The translations under genes were made by a program, and so were the position numbers. Positions 55,172-63,996 of a stretch of DNA of 64,000 bases are shown here, one piece after another. The notes beneath the pieces were generated by a model. It had not been told where the DNA came from and did not search any database. It saw nothing but the letters and a program-made list of their open reading frames with translations. Where the stretch lies: NCBI GenBank assembly GCA_903887325.1, contig CAISPG010000132.1:40070-104069 (forward strand), in the 5' to 3' direction. The stretch comes from an uncultured Burkholderiales bacterium (lineage in GTDB: Bacteria; Pseudomonadota; Gammaproteobacteria; Burkholderiales; Burkholderiaceae_C). The number at the start of each line of letters is the position of its first letter. Positions within the stretch are counted from its first letter, which is position 1.

Positions 55172-56404
55172 ATGAATACACACATACACGTAGAGCGTTT
55201 CGGTCATGCCCGACGGGCATTGAACATTTCCGTGGTCACCGAGACATTTCCGCCTGACATCAACGGCGTGGCGCACACCTTGTCAAAAATGGTCAACGGC
55301 TTGCAAGCCAACGGCCACGACATATGGCTGGTGCGGCCGCGTCAACAAAAAACACAGTTGGCGCAAAGCGGCCAGGGCTTTAACGAGTTGCTGGTCAAGG
55401 GTATGCCGATTCCCTTTTACAAACAATTGCGCATGGGCTTGCCGGCCAAAAAAGAATTGCACCGCCTGTGGTCGTTCAAGCGGCCGGATGTGGTGCATAT
55501 CGCCACCGAAGGTCCATTGGGCTGGTCGGCTTTGCAAGTCGCGCGCAAATTACGTATTCCGGTCAGTACTGATTTTCGAACCAACTTCCATGCTTACAGC
55601 AGCCACTACGGTATTGGCTGGTTAAGCGGCGCTATTCTTTCTTATATGCGTAAATTCCATAACGCAGCCGATGCCACCATGGTGCCCACACAACAACTCG
55701 CCGACAGCCTGCACAGCAGTGGCTTTGAGCGTTTGCAAGTGGTGCCGCGCGGCATAGACACGCAATTATTCTCACCGGACAAACGCAGCCAATTTTTGCG
55801 TGACCGTTGGAAGGCCGCTGCAAATCAGATTGTCATGCTGTATGTGGGCAGACTGGCGGCAGAAAAAAACCTCAAGCTGGTGTTGCAAACCTATGCCATG
55901 GCCAAACAAAGAACGCCAGACATCAAACTGGTGCTGGTAGGCGATGGACCTATGCGGGCCGAACTTGAACAAACACACAGTGACGTGATTTTTGCCGGCT
56001 TTAGAACCGGTGAAGACTTGGCGGCACATTACGCCAGCGCAGACATGTTTGTATTTGCCAGCCAGACCGAAACTTTTGGCAACGTCACGCTGGAAGCCAT
56101 GGCTTCGGGCCTGGCGGTGGTGGCGTTCAAACACGCAGCAGCCGGTGAATTGATACATAGCGGCATCAACGGCATGCTGGCAGCCCACGACTCCGGCGTA
56201 CATTTCGAAATGGCTGCACAGGCCTTGCTGAACAACCCTGAATTGATGACTTATGTCAGACAACAAGCCTGTGTCACTGCAAAAGCCATGGGCTGGGACA
56301 TGATTGTGCAAAAAACAGAATCGGTCATGTACGACGTACTTCGGCAACGCGAACAACACTACACCGGGTCTTCGGCCATGGCTGTGCCTGTAGGCCTGGT
56401 CTGA
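55172..56404 (+). CDS. GT4 glycosyltransferase, candidate diacylglycerol glycosyltransferase
   Basis: 410 residues from the ATG at 55172. It has the GT-B fold: N-terminal ISVVTETFPPDINGVAHTLS, C-terminal donor site with LYVGRLAAEKNLKL, VLVGDGPMRAEL and ASQTETFGNVTLEAMASGL (E-x7-E). It closely resembles sugar-lipid synthases such as the Agt enzyme that glycosylates diacylglycerol using UDP-glucose or UDP-glucuronate. Start is uncertain because the AGAGGG site touches the ATG. Confidence 0.78.
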   Translation: MNTHIHVERFGHARRALNISVVTETFPPDINGVAHTLSKMVNGLQANGHDIWLVRPRQQKTQLAQSGQGFNELLVKGMPIPFYKQLRMGLPAKKELHRLWSFKRPDVVHIATEGPLGWSALQVARKLRIPVSTDFRTNFHAYSSHYGIGWLSGAILSYMRKFHNAADATMVPTQQLADSLHSSGFERLQVVPRGIDTQLFSPDKRSQFLRDRWKAAANQIVMLYVGRLAAEKNLKLVLQTYAMAKQRTPDIKLVLVGDGPMRAELEQTHSDVIFAGFRTGEDLAAHYASADMFVFASQTETFGNVTLEAMASGLAVVAFKHAAAGELIHSGINGMLAAHDSGVHFEMAAQALLNNPELMTYVRQQACVTAKAMGWDMIVQKTESVMYDVLRQREQHYTGSSAMAVPVGLV

Positions 56405-56415
56405 AAGGAAAACAT

Positions 56416-57324
56416 ATGCAAGACAAATCTTCTATAGACAAACACTTGTTGCAACGCGTGCGTGAAGACATGCTGGACAACCTGGACGAAGAGTACGAAT
56501 TGGAAATGGACGATCAACTGGACGACGAGGGCCAGGCGTCTGTGCAGAACCGCCAGCAACGCTTGCAGTACTTTAAAAATCTGCTGCGCTTGCAAGGTGA
56601 ATTGGTCAAGCTACAGGATTGGGTGGTTGACACCAAGCACCGGGTGGTGATTTTGTTTGAAGGCCGGGATGCAGCCGGCAAAGGCGGCGTCATCAAACGC
56701 ATCACGCAACGCTTGAACCCGCGTATTTGCCGCGTCGCCGCTCTGCCCGCCCCTAACGACCGCGAACGTACCCAGTGGTATTTCCAGCGTTATGTGGCGC
56801 ATTTGCCAGCCGCTGGTGAAATTGTTTTGTTTGACCGCAGCTGGTACAACCGCGCCGGCGTCGAGCGCGTCATGGGTTTTTGTTCCGATGAAGAATATGA
56901 AGAATTTTTCCGCTCAGTGCCTGAATTTGAAAAAATGTTGACCCGCAGCGGCATACAAGTGGTGAAGTACTGGTTCTCCATCACTGACGATGAACAGCAT
57001 GCCCGCTTTCTGGGCCGCATACACGATCCGTTAAAGCAATGGAAACTCAGTCCCATGGACCTGGAAAGCCGCAAGCGCTGGGAAGCCTATACGCAGGCCA
57101 AGGAATCCATGATTGAGCGTACCCACATACCGGAATCTCCTTGGTGGGTGGTGCAAGCCGTTGATAAAAAGAAAGCCCGTCTCAATTGCATAGACCATTT
57201 GCTGTCACTCATGCCTTACAGCGAAATCGAACATCCGGCGATTGAATTGCCTGCACGTGTGCGCAATCCGGATTACTTACGTCATCCGGTACCCGCAGAC
57301 ATGTATGTGCCTGACAGGTATTGA
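56416..57324 (+). CDS. ppk2: Polyphosphate kinase 2
   Basis: 302 residues. Walker A in FEGRDAAGKGGVIKRI, Walker B in FDRSWYNRAGVERVMGFC, and an acidic N-terminal extension (DNLDEEYELEMDDQLDDEG). Transfers phosphate between polyphosphate and nucleotides; adds a phosphate-storage enzyme to this group. Eleven bases after the glycosyltransferase. Confidence 0.93.
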   Translation: MQDKSSIDKHLLQRVREDMLDNLDEEYELEMDDQLDDEGQASVQNRQQRLQYFKNLLRLQGELVKLQDWVVDTKHRVVILFEGRDAAGKGGVIKRITQRLNPRICRVAALPAPNDRERTQWYFQRYVAHLPAAGEIVLFDRSWYNRAGVERVMGFCSDEEYEEFFRSVPEFEKMLTRSGIQVVKYWFSITDDEQHARFLGRIHDPLKQWKLSPMDLESRKRWEAYTQAKESMIERTHIPESPWWVVQAVDKKKARLNCIDHLLSLMPYSEIEHPAIELPARVRNPDYLRHPVPADMYVPDRY

Positions 57325-57327
57325 GAA

Positions 57328-58647
57328 TCAGCGGCCTATGCCTTTGTAGACAAAACCTTTTTCGCGCATGCGGGCCGGGTCGAACAAATTTCGGCCGTCA
57401 AATATCAGCGGTTGCTTGAGTGACTTTTTAATCAATTCAAAATCCGGCGCCTTGAACTGACGCCATTCGGTCATGATGACCAGCGCATCAGCGCCGTGCA
57501 GCGCAGCTTCCTTGGTGCCGCACAGTTGCAGCAAAGGCTGCTGACCGTAAATATGCTGGGTTTCTTCCATGGCTGCCGGGTCAAAGGCTTGAACTTTGGC
57601 ACCCGCTTTCCATAAAGCTTCCATCAGCACACGGCTGGGCGCTTCACGCATGTCATCCGTGTTCGGCTTGAAAGACAAACCCCATAAGGCGATGGTCTTG
57701 CCCTTGAGGCCGTCAACAAAATGACCGGCGATCTTGTCAAAGATGACGCGTTTTTGCGCTTGATTGCGCGCTTCCACTGCATTCAATATCAAAGGCTCGT
57801 AGCCCATTTGCTGCGCGGTTTTCACCAATGCGCTGACGTCTTTGGGAAAACAGCTGCCGCCGTAACCGGCGCCTGCATATATGAAGTGATAACCGATGCG
57901 CTGGTCACTGCCTATGCCTTGGCGCACAGACTCAATGTCAGCGCCTACAGCTTCGGCCAGATTGGCCAGTTCGTTCATGTAACTGATTTTGGTGGCCAAC
58001 ATGCAGTTGGCAGCGTACTTGGTCATCTCTGCGCTGCGTATGCCCATGACAATGATTTTGTCGTGGTTGCGGTTAAACGGTTCATACAGTTCGCGCAACA
58101 TTTTTTCAGCGCGTGCACTGTCGGTGCCGATGACGATGCGGTCCGGCCGTTGGCAATCGGCCACAGCAGCGCCTTCTTTCAGAAACTCGGGGTTGGACAC
58201 CACATCGAATTCGATGCTGCTACCTCTTTGAGCGAGCGCTTGCGTGATCGCATGGCTGACCTTGTCGGCGGTTCCTACCGGCACCGTGGATTTGTTCACC
58301 ACCACCGCATAAGCGTTTAAATGTTTGCCTATGGTGTCAGCCACTTTCAATACGTGTTTCAAATCTGCGCTGCCATCTTCATCCGGCGGGGTGCCGACCG
58401 CGATGAAAACAACGTCGGTTTGTTGCAATGAAGCTGCTGCGTCGGAGGTAAATACCAACCTGTCTTCAGCGTAATTGTTTTTGACAATCGATTCCAAACC
58501 CGGCTCAAAGATAGGCATGTCACCATCTTTTAAGCGCGCCAGTTTGACTTCATCAATATCGACGCAGGTAACAATGTGACCGGCGTCTGCCAGAACGGCA
58601 CCTTGCACCAAACCTACATAACCTGTTCCAAATACGGTGATCTTCAT
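57328..58647 (-). CDS. ugd: UDP-glucose 6-dehydrogenase
   Basis: 439 residues. NAD site [12 protein letters not shown], catalytic Cys in [16 protein letters not shown], Lys in [11 protein letters not shown]. Makes UDP-glucuronate, a donor for glucuronosyl lipids or exopolysaccharide. Convergent with ppk2. Confidence 0.95.
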   Translation of the reverse strand: MKITVFGTGYVGLVQGAVLADAGHIVTCVDIDEVKLARLKDGDMPIFEPGLESIVKNNYAEDRLVFTSDAAASLQQTDVVFIAVGTPPDEDGSADLKHVLKVADTIGKHLNAYAVVVNKSTVPVGTADKVSHAITQALAQRGSSIEFDVVSNPEFLKEGAAVADCQRPDRIVIGTDSARAEKMLRELYEPFNRNHDKIIVMGIRSAEMTKYAANCMLATKISYMNELANLAEAVGADIESVRQGIGSDQRIGYHFIYAGAGYGGSCFPKDVSALVKTAQQMGYEPLILNAVEARNQAQKRVIFDKIAGHFVDGLKGKTIALWGLSFKPNTDDMREAPSRVLMEALWKAGAKVQAFDPAAMEETQHIYGQQPLLQLCGTKEAALHGADALVIMTEWRQFKAPDFELIKKSLKQPLIFDGRNLFDPARMREKGFVYKGIGR

Positions 58648-58727
58648 CGCGTTGCTTTCTGTTTGTGAAGATCCTAGGAAATTTGCGTGACAAATTCTTG
58701 TCTATTTCATGAAGTTTTGATGAAGGC

Positions 58728-58745
58728 TTGTCACTAAACAGTCAT
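58728..58745 (+). promoter_or_regulatory. Pho-box-like sequence between ugd and sixA
   Basis: TTGTCAC-TAAA-CAGTCAT: 6 and 6 of 7 matches to CTGTCAY with the 4-base spacer. Best Pho-box candidate of the window, 64 bases upstream of sixA and 80 bases from the ugd start on the other strand. Confidence 0.55.
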
Positions 58746-58809
58746 GGCTTATTTGTACATTGTTAATAACCAATAGCGTTTCAATCAACCTGCATGAATA
58801 CAAACAGTT

Positions 58810-59271
58810 ATGGACTTGATTTTCTGGCGTCATGCGGAAACCACAGAAGCTGAGGACGGGCAAGCCGACTCTGAGCGGCCTTTGACCGCACGTGGCGAAC
58901 GTCAGGCAGCGCGAATGGCGCACTGGCTGGAACGTCAATTACCGGAAAGCACCAAGGTCTTAAGCTGCCCCAGTGTGCGTGCCGAGCAAACCGTGATTCC
59001 CTTGGGCCGCAAATACAAGCTGCGCGAAGAACTGTCGCCGAACGCCTCTATTGACGATGTGCTGACACTGGCGCAATGGCCGCTGAATAAACACAGCGTC
59101 TTGCTGGTCACGCATCAGCCTTTGATCGGCGAAATCATTTCTCAATTAATGCACATTCAATTGCAGGAACTGGTGGTGAGAAAAGGGTCTGTCTGGTGGT
59201 TGCGTTCACGCTTCAAGGACGAAAAACCGCAAACCATGCTGGTCACCGTGCAAACACCCGAGTTACTCTGA
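58810..59271 (+). CDS. sixA: Phosphohistidine phosphatase SixA
   Basis: 153 residues of the histidine phosphatase superfamily. IFWRHAETTEAEDG carries the catalytic RHA (usually RHG), and VTHQPLIGEI carries the second His. SixA removes phosphate from His of phosphorelay proteins. It follows the Pho-box-like site. Confidence 0.87.
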   Translation: MDLIFWRHAETTEAEDGQADSERPLTARGERQAARMAHWLERQLPESTKVLSCPSVRAEQTVIPLGRKYKLREELSPNASIDDVLTLAQWPLNKHSVLLVTHQPLIGEIISQLMHIQLQELVVRKGSVWWLRSRFKDEKPQTMLVTVQTPELL

Positions 59272-59294
59272 GTGTTTGTCGCTCTGACAGCGCT

Positions 59295-59939
59295 TTAGTC
59301 TTTTTTCAGTAAGCTGTAGCCCGCAGCAACCAGCAAACCGGCAACGCATTGCGCCAGCACAAAGCCCGGCGCATCCGCAGGCTGTATGCCGGCAAAAGTA
59401 TTGCTCATCATGCGACCGAACACCGCCGCCGGATTGGCAAACGAGGTGCTGGCAGTGAACCAATACGCCCCGCCTATGTAACAAGCCACGAGACCGGCAA
59501 CACGCCCGGGCGGTGCCAAAAGAATCACCGACAACAAACCGGCGGTCGCCACCGCCTCTGCCAGCCATTGCGCCGGGCCGGTTCTTACTTTGGTTGACCA
59601 TTGCACGATGTCCAACTCAAACATGGCATGCGCCAGCCAAGCACCGCAGCCGGCTCCGGCGAGTTGTACCAGCACGCAAGCCAAGGTCAGCATCACAGGC
59701 CAGCGATCCCGCCAGGCCATGAACACAGTGACCACCGGATTGAAATGCGCGCCGCTGACAGGCCCCAGGGTTTCGATCAATACATACAAAACAAACACCG
59801 TGGCTAAAGTATTCGCCAGCAAGGCCACCGCGGTATTGCCCTGAGAAAGTTGCTCGGCCATGATGCCCGAGCCAATGACTGCACACAACAAGACGGCGGT
59901 ACCCGCAAACTCTGCCAGCAGGTGTTTGAATTTGCTCAT
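59295..59939 (-). CDS. MIP-family channel (aquaglyceroporin, AqpS-like)
   Basis: 214 residues, six helices. The two pore motifs are NPV (SGAHFNPVVTV) and NPA (SFANPAAVFG); the first deviates from NPA. Its start overlaps the arsC stop. In arsR-aqpS-arsC operons such as that of Sinorhizobium meliloti the channel exports arsenite. No ArsB or Acr3 is near. Confidence 0.85.
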   Translation of the reverse strand: MSKFKHLLAEFAGTAVLLCAVIGSGIMAEQLSQGNTAVALLANTLATVFVLYVLIETLGPVSGAHFNPVVTVFMAWRDRWPVMLTLACVLVQLAGAGCGAWLAHAMFELDIVQWSTKVRTGPAQWLAEAVATAGLLSVILLAPPGRVAGLVACYIGGAYWFTASTSFANPAAVFGRMMSNTFAGIQPADAPGFVLAQCVAGLLVAAGYSLLKKD

Positions 59940-60439
59940 GGCTTGGCCAGTTCTCTGGCGCTTTGCTGCAAAGCCATTTTGCTCAAACTGGCGACTGGCA
60001 GGTTAATGAAAATCTCAAGGCGTCGGCGGATCATGTGCAGCGTTTTGAGAAAAGCCATGCGCTTTTCATCTTCACTTGCGTCGCCTGCCGACGGGTCTTC
60101 GTAACCCCAATGCGCTGTCGCCGGTTGGCCCGGCCAATACGGACAGACTTCACCGGCAGCGTTGTCGCAGACCGTGATCACCAAGTCCATGTGCGGTGCA
60201 TCTGCCAAGGCGAATTCATCCAAGCTTTTGCTGCGTAAACCTTCAATGCCTATGCCTTCTTTTTGCAGCACTTCCAAGGCCAGAGGATTGGGCTGCTGCT
60301 TGTCGCGCGGGCTGCTGCCGGCTGAAAATCCTTTAAAGCGTCCGCGGCCCATATGGTTGAGCAAGGCTTCGGCCAGAATACTGCGCGCCGAATTGTGGGT
60401 GCATAAAAACAATACGTTCAATGGTTTTGGCTGGTTCAT
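59936..60439 (-). CDS. arsC: Arsenate reductase (low-molecular-weight phosphatase type)
   Basis: 167 residues. Active-site loop CTHNSAR (C-x5-R), and the redox Cys pair in VCDNAAGEVCPYWPG, fitting the thioredoxin-coupled type. The C-terminal extension is slightly long. Overlaps the aquaporin gene; arsR is 15 bases upstream. Confidence 0.92.
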   Translation of the reverse strand: MNQPKPLNVLFLCTHNSARSILAEALLNHMGRGRFKGFSAGSSPRDKQQPNPLALEVLQKEGIGIEGLRSKSLDEFALADAPHMDLVITVCDNAAGEVCPYWPGQPATAHWGYEDPSAGDASEDEKRMAFLKTLHMIRRRLEIFINLPVASLSKMALQQSARELAKP

Positions 60440-60454
60440 GAAAGTTTCCTTTGT

Positions 60455-60781
60455 TTAACACGCAGTGCACTGCGTGACGTCTTGCAATTCACAAGCCTGT
60501 CCTTGGCAGCAGTTGGCTGTCAAATAGCTCATCACGGCATTCATTTGCACAAATCCGGCGCGGTAAATCAAGCGCCGCCCGTCGCGTTCCTGAGTCACCA
60601 GGTCGGCGTTCATCAGCTCTTTCAAATGAAACGACAAAGTGTTGGGCAGTACCTGTAACTGCTCGGCCAACTCGCCGGGGCTCATGCCGGTGTCGCCAGC
60701 CACCACCAAGGCGCGGAAAATCTGTAAGCGGCTGGTTTGTGCGAGCGCGGCTAAGGCCTTGATGACTGCTTCTGATTCCAT
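60455..60781 (-). CDS. arsR: ArsR-family repressor
   Basis: 108 residues with a winged helix (SPGELAEQLQVLPNTLSFHLKE core). It lacks the E. coli-type ELCVCDL site but has C-terminal Cys91, Cys92 and Cys97, the spacing of the arsenite site in Acidithiobacillus ArsR, plus Cys105 and Cys108. It should repress the arsR-arsC-aquaporin operon. Confidence 0.92.
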   Translation of the reverse strand: MESEAVIKALAALAQTSRLQIFRALVVAGDTGMSPGELAEQLQVLPNTLSFHLKELMNADLVTQERDGRRLIYRAGFVQMNAVMSYLTANCCQGQACELQDVTQCTAC

Positions 60782-60803
60782 ATTTCCATGCTAATGGAAA
60801 TAT
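60780..60803. promoter_or_regulatory. ArsR operator
   Basis: Perfect 10-bp inverted repeat ATATTTCCAT-GCTA-ATGGAAATAT. It overlaps the arsR start codon, as expected for an autorepressed ArsR promoter. Confidence 0.7.
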
Positions 60804-60938
60804 TTGACAATTCAATGACAGCTGACGCAAGCGACGCTTTGTAATGCTTCAAAAGCGCCACAGCCATGAGTTTCAGGCCAGTCACCGCTATGCTTATCAC
60901 CTGACGCTGGCACTTTTGCTGATGAATGGGGAACCCGA

Positions 60939-61229
60939 TTGCTAACTTACACCTTGCCCCTTTTTTACATCGACTTGATTTTGGGCTTTACTTTGCTAGA
61001 AGCAGTCTTTCTTATCTGGCGTTACCGCGCAAGCGGTCTGGGCTTGTCAGACAAAGACATATGCATGGGATTGCTGCCCGGGTTTTGTCTGATGCTGGGT
61101 CTGCGGTTTGCGGCACCAGCTGAGGTGCCGCTGCCTGTGTTTGCCTGCCTGTTGGCAGCCGGTGTGTCGCATGCGCTGGATTTTTACCGCAGGTACAGGC
61201 TGGCTGGCGGGTCGTCATACCCAGAGTGA
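60939..61229 (+). CDS. Small membrane protein of unknown function
   Basis: 96 residues from TTG 60939 (GGGGA site nine bases upstream). Three hydrophobic segments: LPLFYIDLILGFTLLEAVFL, MGLLPGFCLMLGL, and VFACLLAAGVSHAL. A 33-codon frame (60844-60945) ends just inside its start and may couple its translation. Family not recognised. Confidence 0.6.
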   Translation: MLTYTLPLFYIDLILGFTLLEAVFLIWRYRASGLGLSDKDICMGLLPGFCLMLGLRFAAPAEVPLPVFACLLAAGVSHALDFYRRYRLAGGSSYPE

Positions 61230-61304
61230 CCCCGGAGCCATGGCGCATTGGTTTGGCTAGTCCGCACAAAGGGCATGCGCAAGGGTCGAGAGCGTTGCAC
61301 ATGT

Positions 61305-61646
61305 TCAAAACGGCTTGAGGGATGCAGGCGAATCCGCTGCCGGGTCGGTGTAATCCGTGAAATCAGGCGACATCTCCATGGGGTCAGTCTCAACGCCCAT
61401 GACCTCGGTGTCGGAGCAGGTGTCACAGCGTTTGGCCAGTGGCTTAGCGTCTTCCATCATGGCGTGCCCGGCTTTGTTCGGGCAGACATCGCAATCACGG
61501 TAAGTTTCGCCTGAAACTTCCGCAGAGGACATGCTTGCATTCAATGTATTCATGTCAAGCGTTTGCGCGCCGCAGACCATAGGCAGCGCCAGGACAAGCG
61601 CACTCACCATGCAGATGGCGTTAAAGCTGATGAAATGTCTTTTCAT
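61305..61646 (-). CDS. Small secreted cysteine-containing protein
   Basis: 113 residues from the ATG at 61646 with a signal peptide (to about residue 27, VCGA). The mature part has two Cys pairs, CDVC and CDTC, in an acidic, Asp/Met-rich chain (MMEDA, MEMSPDFTDYTDP). Could bind metal or be a disulfide protein; I do not recognise it. Related proteins often carry SUMF/C-type-lectin Cys-x2-C starts but the enzyme domain is absent here. Confidence 0.55.
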   Translation of the reverse strand: MKRHFISFNAICMVSALVLALPMVCGAQTLDMNTLNASMSSAEVSGETYRDCDVCPNKAGHAMMEDAKPLAKRCDTCSDTEVMGVETDPMEMSPDFTDYTDPAADSPASLKPF

Positions 61647-61705
61647 ATAAGCCAGCCTCAAGAAAACTTGAAAAGCAAAAATTGGGGGGTTGCTCTTTCA
61701 TTGCA

Positions 61706-62086
61706 TCATCCTGCCGGAGTGGCGAAAGACCGCAGCCATGGGTCGAGGCGAGCGATGTCGAAGGTGCCCGATTCGAACATCTGCATCAACTCTGCATAGA
61801 TCTGCATTGGCGCTCGCTTTAAGCGCCAGCCGTTGATACGCAGGAACACATCGGCCGCTGCAAAGGCAATGCGTTTGTTACCGTCAACAAACGGATGGTT
61901 GATCGCGAGGCTTTCCATCAGTGCGGCCGCCTCGGCGACGATGTCATCGTAGTAGCCGGTCTGTGGTCGAAACAGTGCTGCCTCCAGCGCCCCGGGATCG
62001 CGCACGCCCAGCGCGCCGCCATACCGCTGCATCAGCACAGCGTGTATGCCGAGCACGTCGGCAACGGTCAGGTAATCGTGCGACAC
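61706..62086 (-). CDS. doc: Doc-type (Fic-family) toxin
   Basis: 126 residues. The Fic core is HPFVDGNKRIAF. Doc proteins phosphorylate elongation factor EF-Tu rather than AMPylating. Paired with the small gene three bases upstream. Confidence 0.9.
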   Translation of the reverse strand: MSHDYLTVADVLGIHAVLMQRYGGALGVRDPGALEAALFRPQTGYYDDIVAEAAALMESLAINHPFVDGNKRIAFAAADVFLRINGWRLKRAPMQIYAELMQMFESGTFDIARLDPWLRSFATPAG

Positions 62087-62089
62087 GGG

Positions 62090-62326
62090 TTACTTGGCCA
62101 GTTCGCGGTAGAGGCTGTCGAACTCATCCAGACTGGAAGCGAGAGAAACCATCACTTGGCGGCGGGGGCGATCCTTCTGCTGGCGTTCAATGTAGTCTCG
62201 CAAAGCCTCGTCAAGCACCGCCTGGAACTGGCGGCCTTGGCTTTCTGCGATCTGGCGCATTGCAGCCAGCACATCAGGTGCGGCTTGGGAGGAAAACTTT
62301 TCGCGAGCAGCGGTTGTCATGGTCAT
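62090..62326 (-). CDS. Antitoxin partner of Doc
   Basis: 78 residues; several in-frame ATGs (62335, 62326, 62320) are possible. It has an RHH-like N-terminal pattern (PDVLAAMRQIAESQGRQ, LDEALRDYI) and a tail VSLASSLDEFDSLYRELAK likely to occupy the Doc site. It does not look like classical Phd (AbrB-like/Phd-YefM), so this is an RHH-Doc pair. Confidence 0.75.
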   Translation of the reverse strand: MTMTTAAREKFSSQAAPDVLAAMRQIAESQGRQFQAVLDEALRDYIERQQKDRPRRQVMVSLASSLDEFDSLYRELAK

Positions 62327-62330
62327 CTCC

Positions 62331-62358
62331 ATCATGATTCATCTTGACATTTCATGAT
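62331..62358. promoter_or_regulatory. Inverted repeat upstream of the Doc operon
   Basis: ATCATGA (62331-62337) and TCATGAT (62352-62358), 14-base spacer, overlapping the antitoxin start region. Possible autoregulatory operator. Confidence 0.35.
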
Positions 62359-62502
62359 ATAGCAAGATCGACCTGATCGCCACAATCGATTCGTTATACG
62401 GCGGTCATTTTGTGAAATTCCTCGGTTTTCCCCAGTGTTAGCTGTCAATAGTTGCTGCTGGTCATCCTTATCGCTAAAACCCTTGATTTGCCTAAGAAAA
62501 AA

Positions 62503-62528
62503 GCCGCTAGGTGGTGAAACCTAGCGGC
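62503..62528 (-). terminator. Rho-independent terminator of ssrA
   Basis: Perfect 10-bp stem GCCGCTAGGT/ACCTAGCGGC with a 6-base loop, followed on the minus strand by a T run. It lies 16 bases after the tmRNA 3' end. Confidence 0.9.
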
Positions 62529-62543
62529 CTTTAAACTTGCGTT

Positions 62544-62920
62544 TGGTGGAGCTGGGGGGATTTGAACCCCCGTCCACAAGCCTTTTTCGGACAGTTCTAC
62601 ATGTGTAGTCGTCTGGTTTGTGTCTTATCCGTTATGCCGCACAGCGACACGCTGCATCCCGGACCAGTGCCCTATTGTCTCGTCCCTCGCCAAGGCACCC
62701 GGCGAAGGACCAGCCCATATGAATTACCTTGCAGCCTGGACAGTCTTGCGACCGCCCTTGCCCAGCCTATCGGCCAACTGTTGCAAGGCTCGCGGGTTTA
62801 AGCCGCGAGTGCGAAACGTTCGTCGTTTGCAGTTAGTTTTTTTCTGCGGATTTACGAGGTGACAGAACCTCGACATGCCCTGCGCCGCGTCCGAACCCAT
62901 GTCGAAACCAATGCAGCCCC
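62544..62920 (-). ncRNA. ssrA: tmRNA (ssrA)
   Basis: The 5' end reads GGGGCTGCATTGGTTTCGAC and the 3' end has a T-arm and acceptor finishing CCCAGCTCCACCA, both standard for tmRNA. The resume codon and tag lie at 62798-62830 on the minus strand and give ANDERFALAA then TAA. Rescues stalled ribosomes by trans-translation. Length about 377 nt with an encoded CCA. Confidence 0.97.
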
Positions 62921-62982
62921 AAGAAGCCTCATTCTACGCGCCCGTGAATTAATGCGTACCGGTGTAATGCATATCGGCGGGC

Positions 62983-63408
62983 TTAAGCGACTAACTTATA
63001 CAAAGTCCAGGCCAGATTCAATACAACCAGCGCAATCAATGTATTGAATGTGAATTTCATGCCCAACACTCTTTGGCTGAAGTCTGGCGGTGGCATATTG
63101 ATTCCTTTGGCATGTATCAAACGCCCGGCAATCAGTGTTATTCCCGGAACGGCCACCAGCCACCACGGCGCACCGTTGATTTCAAGGCAGGCGATCAACA
63201 TAATGCCGAATGGCACGTATTCAGCAAAATTACCCTGAGCTCGGATGGCTCTTTCTAATTCTTCGTGGCCCCCGCTGCCCAAACCAACTTTGTTCTTTCT
63301 TCTAAGCCCTATCACGGCAAACGACAGTCTGACAAAGATGACGGTTAATACCGAAGCAATGATGGAGGTGATGAATAACATTTGTACGCTTTCTAAAAAA
63401 TTTAACAA
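62983..63408 (-). CDS. MAPEG-family membrane protein
   Basis: 141 residues (or 132 from the ATG at 63381), four membrane segments. GGHEELERAIRAQGNFAEYVP is the MAPEG signature, and PWWLVAVPGITLIAGRLIHA follows. Related to glutathione S-transferases of membranes; substrate not known. Confidence 0.88.
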   Translation of the reverse strand: MLNFLESVQMLFITSIIASVLTVIFVRLSFAVIGLRRKNKVGLGSGGHEELERAIRAQGNFAEYVPFGIMLIACLEINGAPWWLVAVPGITLIAGRLIHAKGINMPPPDFSQRVLGMKFTFNTLIALVVLNLAWTLYKLVA

Positions 63409-63452
63409 CTCAGGCTTTTCCCGCCACGGCCTTGATGTCTTTTATCATCCAT

Positions 63453-63827
63453 CTATTTCTGTACGCAAATCAGGTCTAGCAGAACTTCGACAATAGTGTC
63501 GGGCCTGATGCCATTCCAACTGTTATCTTCGCCCGTGGTTTCAAGTACCGTGCCGCCAGCCATAGGCTCAGTGTGTGCGTAGATGGCGAGACTCCTCCAG
63601 CGCGCTTTGTTGCAGTCGTATTCACGCAACATCCTTAGTGATGTAGTGCCGTTTTGCAGGCTCCGGCTCAAGTTTTGTAACTGCCACACCTGACGCATAT
63701 TTCCATCTTTAAGAATGGTGGCTGGATCATAGTACTGCGTGACTTTCTCGCTCTTTTGATAAATCACCCACTCTGCCCAAGCAGAGCCAGCCAGCAACAT
63801 CAGACCGACAAGACATAGTTTTTTCAT
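63453..63827 (-). CDS. Secreted protein, surface-adhesin E-like
   Basis: 124 residues with a signal peptide (cleaved near AWA-EW). The mature part has YYDPATILKDG, VWQLQNLS and a C-terminal Cys pair (DCNKARWRSL, DLICVQK), which resembles the short surface-adhesin E family. Function unproven. Confidence 0.6.
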   Translation of the reverse strand: MKKLCLVGLMLLAGSAWAEWVIYQKSEKVTQYYDPATILKDGNMRQVWQLQNLSRSLQNGTTSLRMLREYDCNKARWRSLAIYAHTEPMAGGTVLETTGEDNSWNGIRPDTIVEVLLDLICVQK

Positions 63828-63849
63828 GCGTTTGATCTTTCTTTAACGT

Positions 63850-63996
63850 CTAATCAAAAATTGACGGACTCAGCCCATCCCCTGAGGTCAGGGGCGGGAA
63901 CAAATGCTGATCCATGATGCCATTGTCATTGAGCCCACTGTGGCCTTGGTGTCCTTCATCAAAATGAACATGTGAAACGGATCCGATGGGCTGGGT
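63850..63996 (-). other. Open frame without start at the window edge
   Basis: 48 sense codons between a TGA at the window edge and TAG 63850-63852 with coding-like composition (HVHFDEGHQGHSGLNDNG). No start codon near its beginning; an ATG at about two thirds. May be a decayed gene remnant or a shadow. The region also has a perfect CCCCTGA/TCAGGGG hairpin. Confidence 0.25.

Noticed and set aside
62562..62862. Open frames on the plus strand
   Set aside because: They lie inside the tmRNA gene, which is identified by both ends and the tag.
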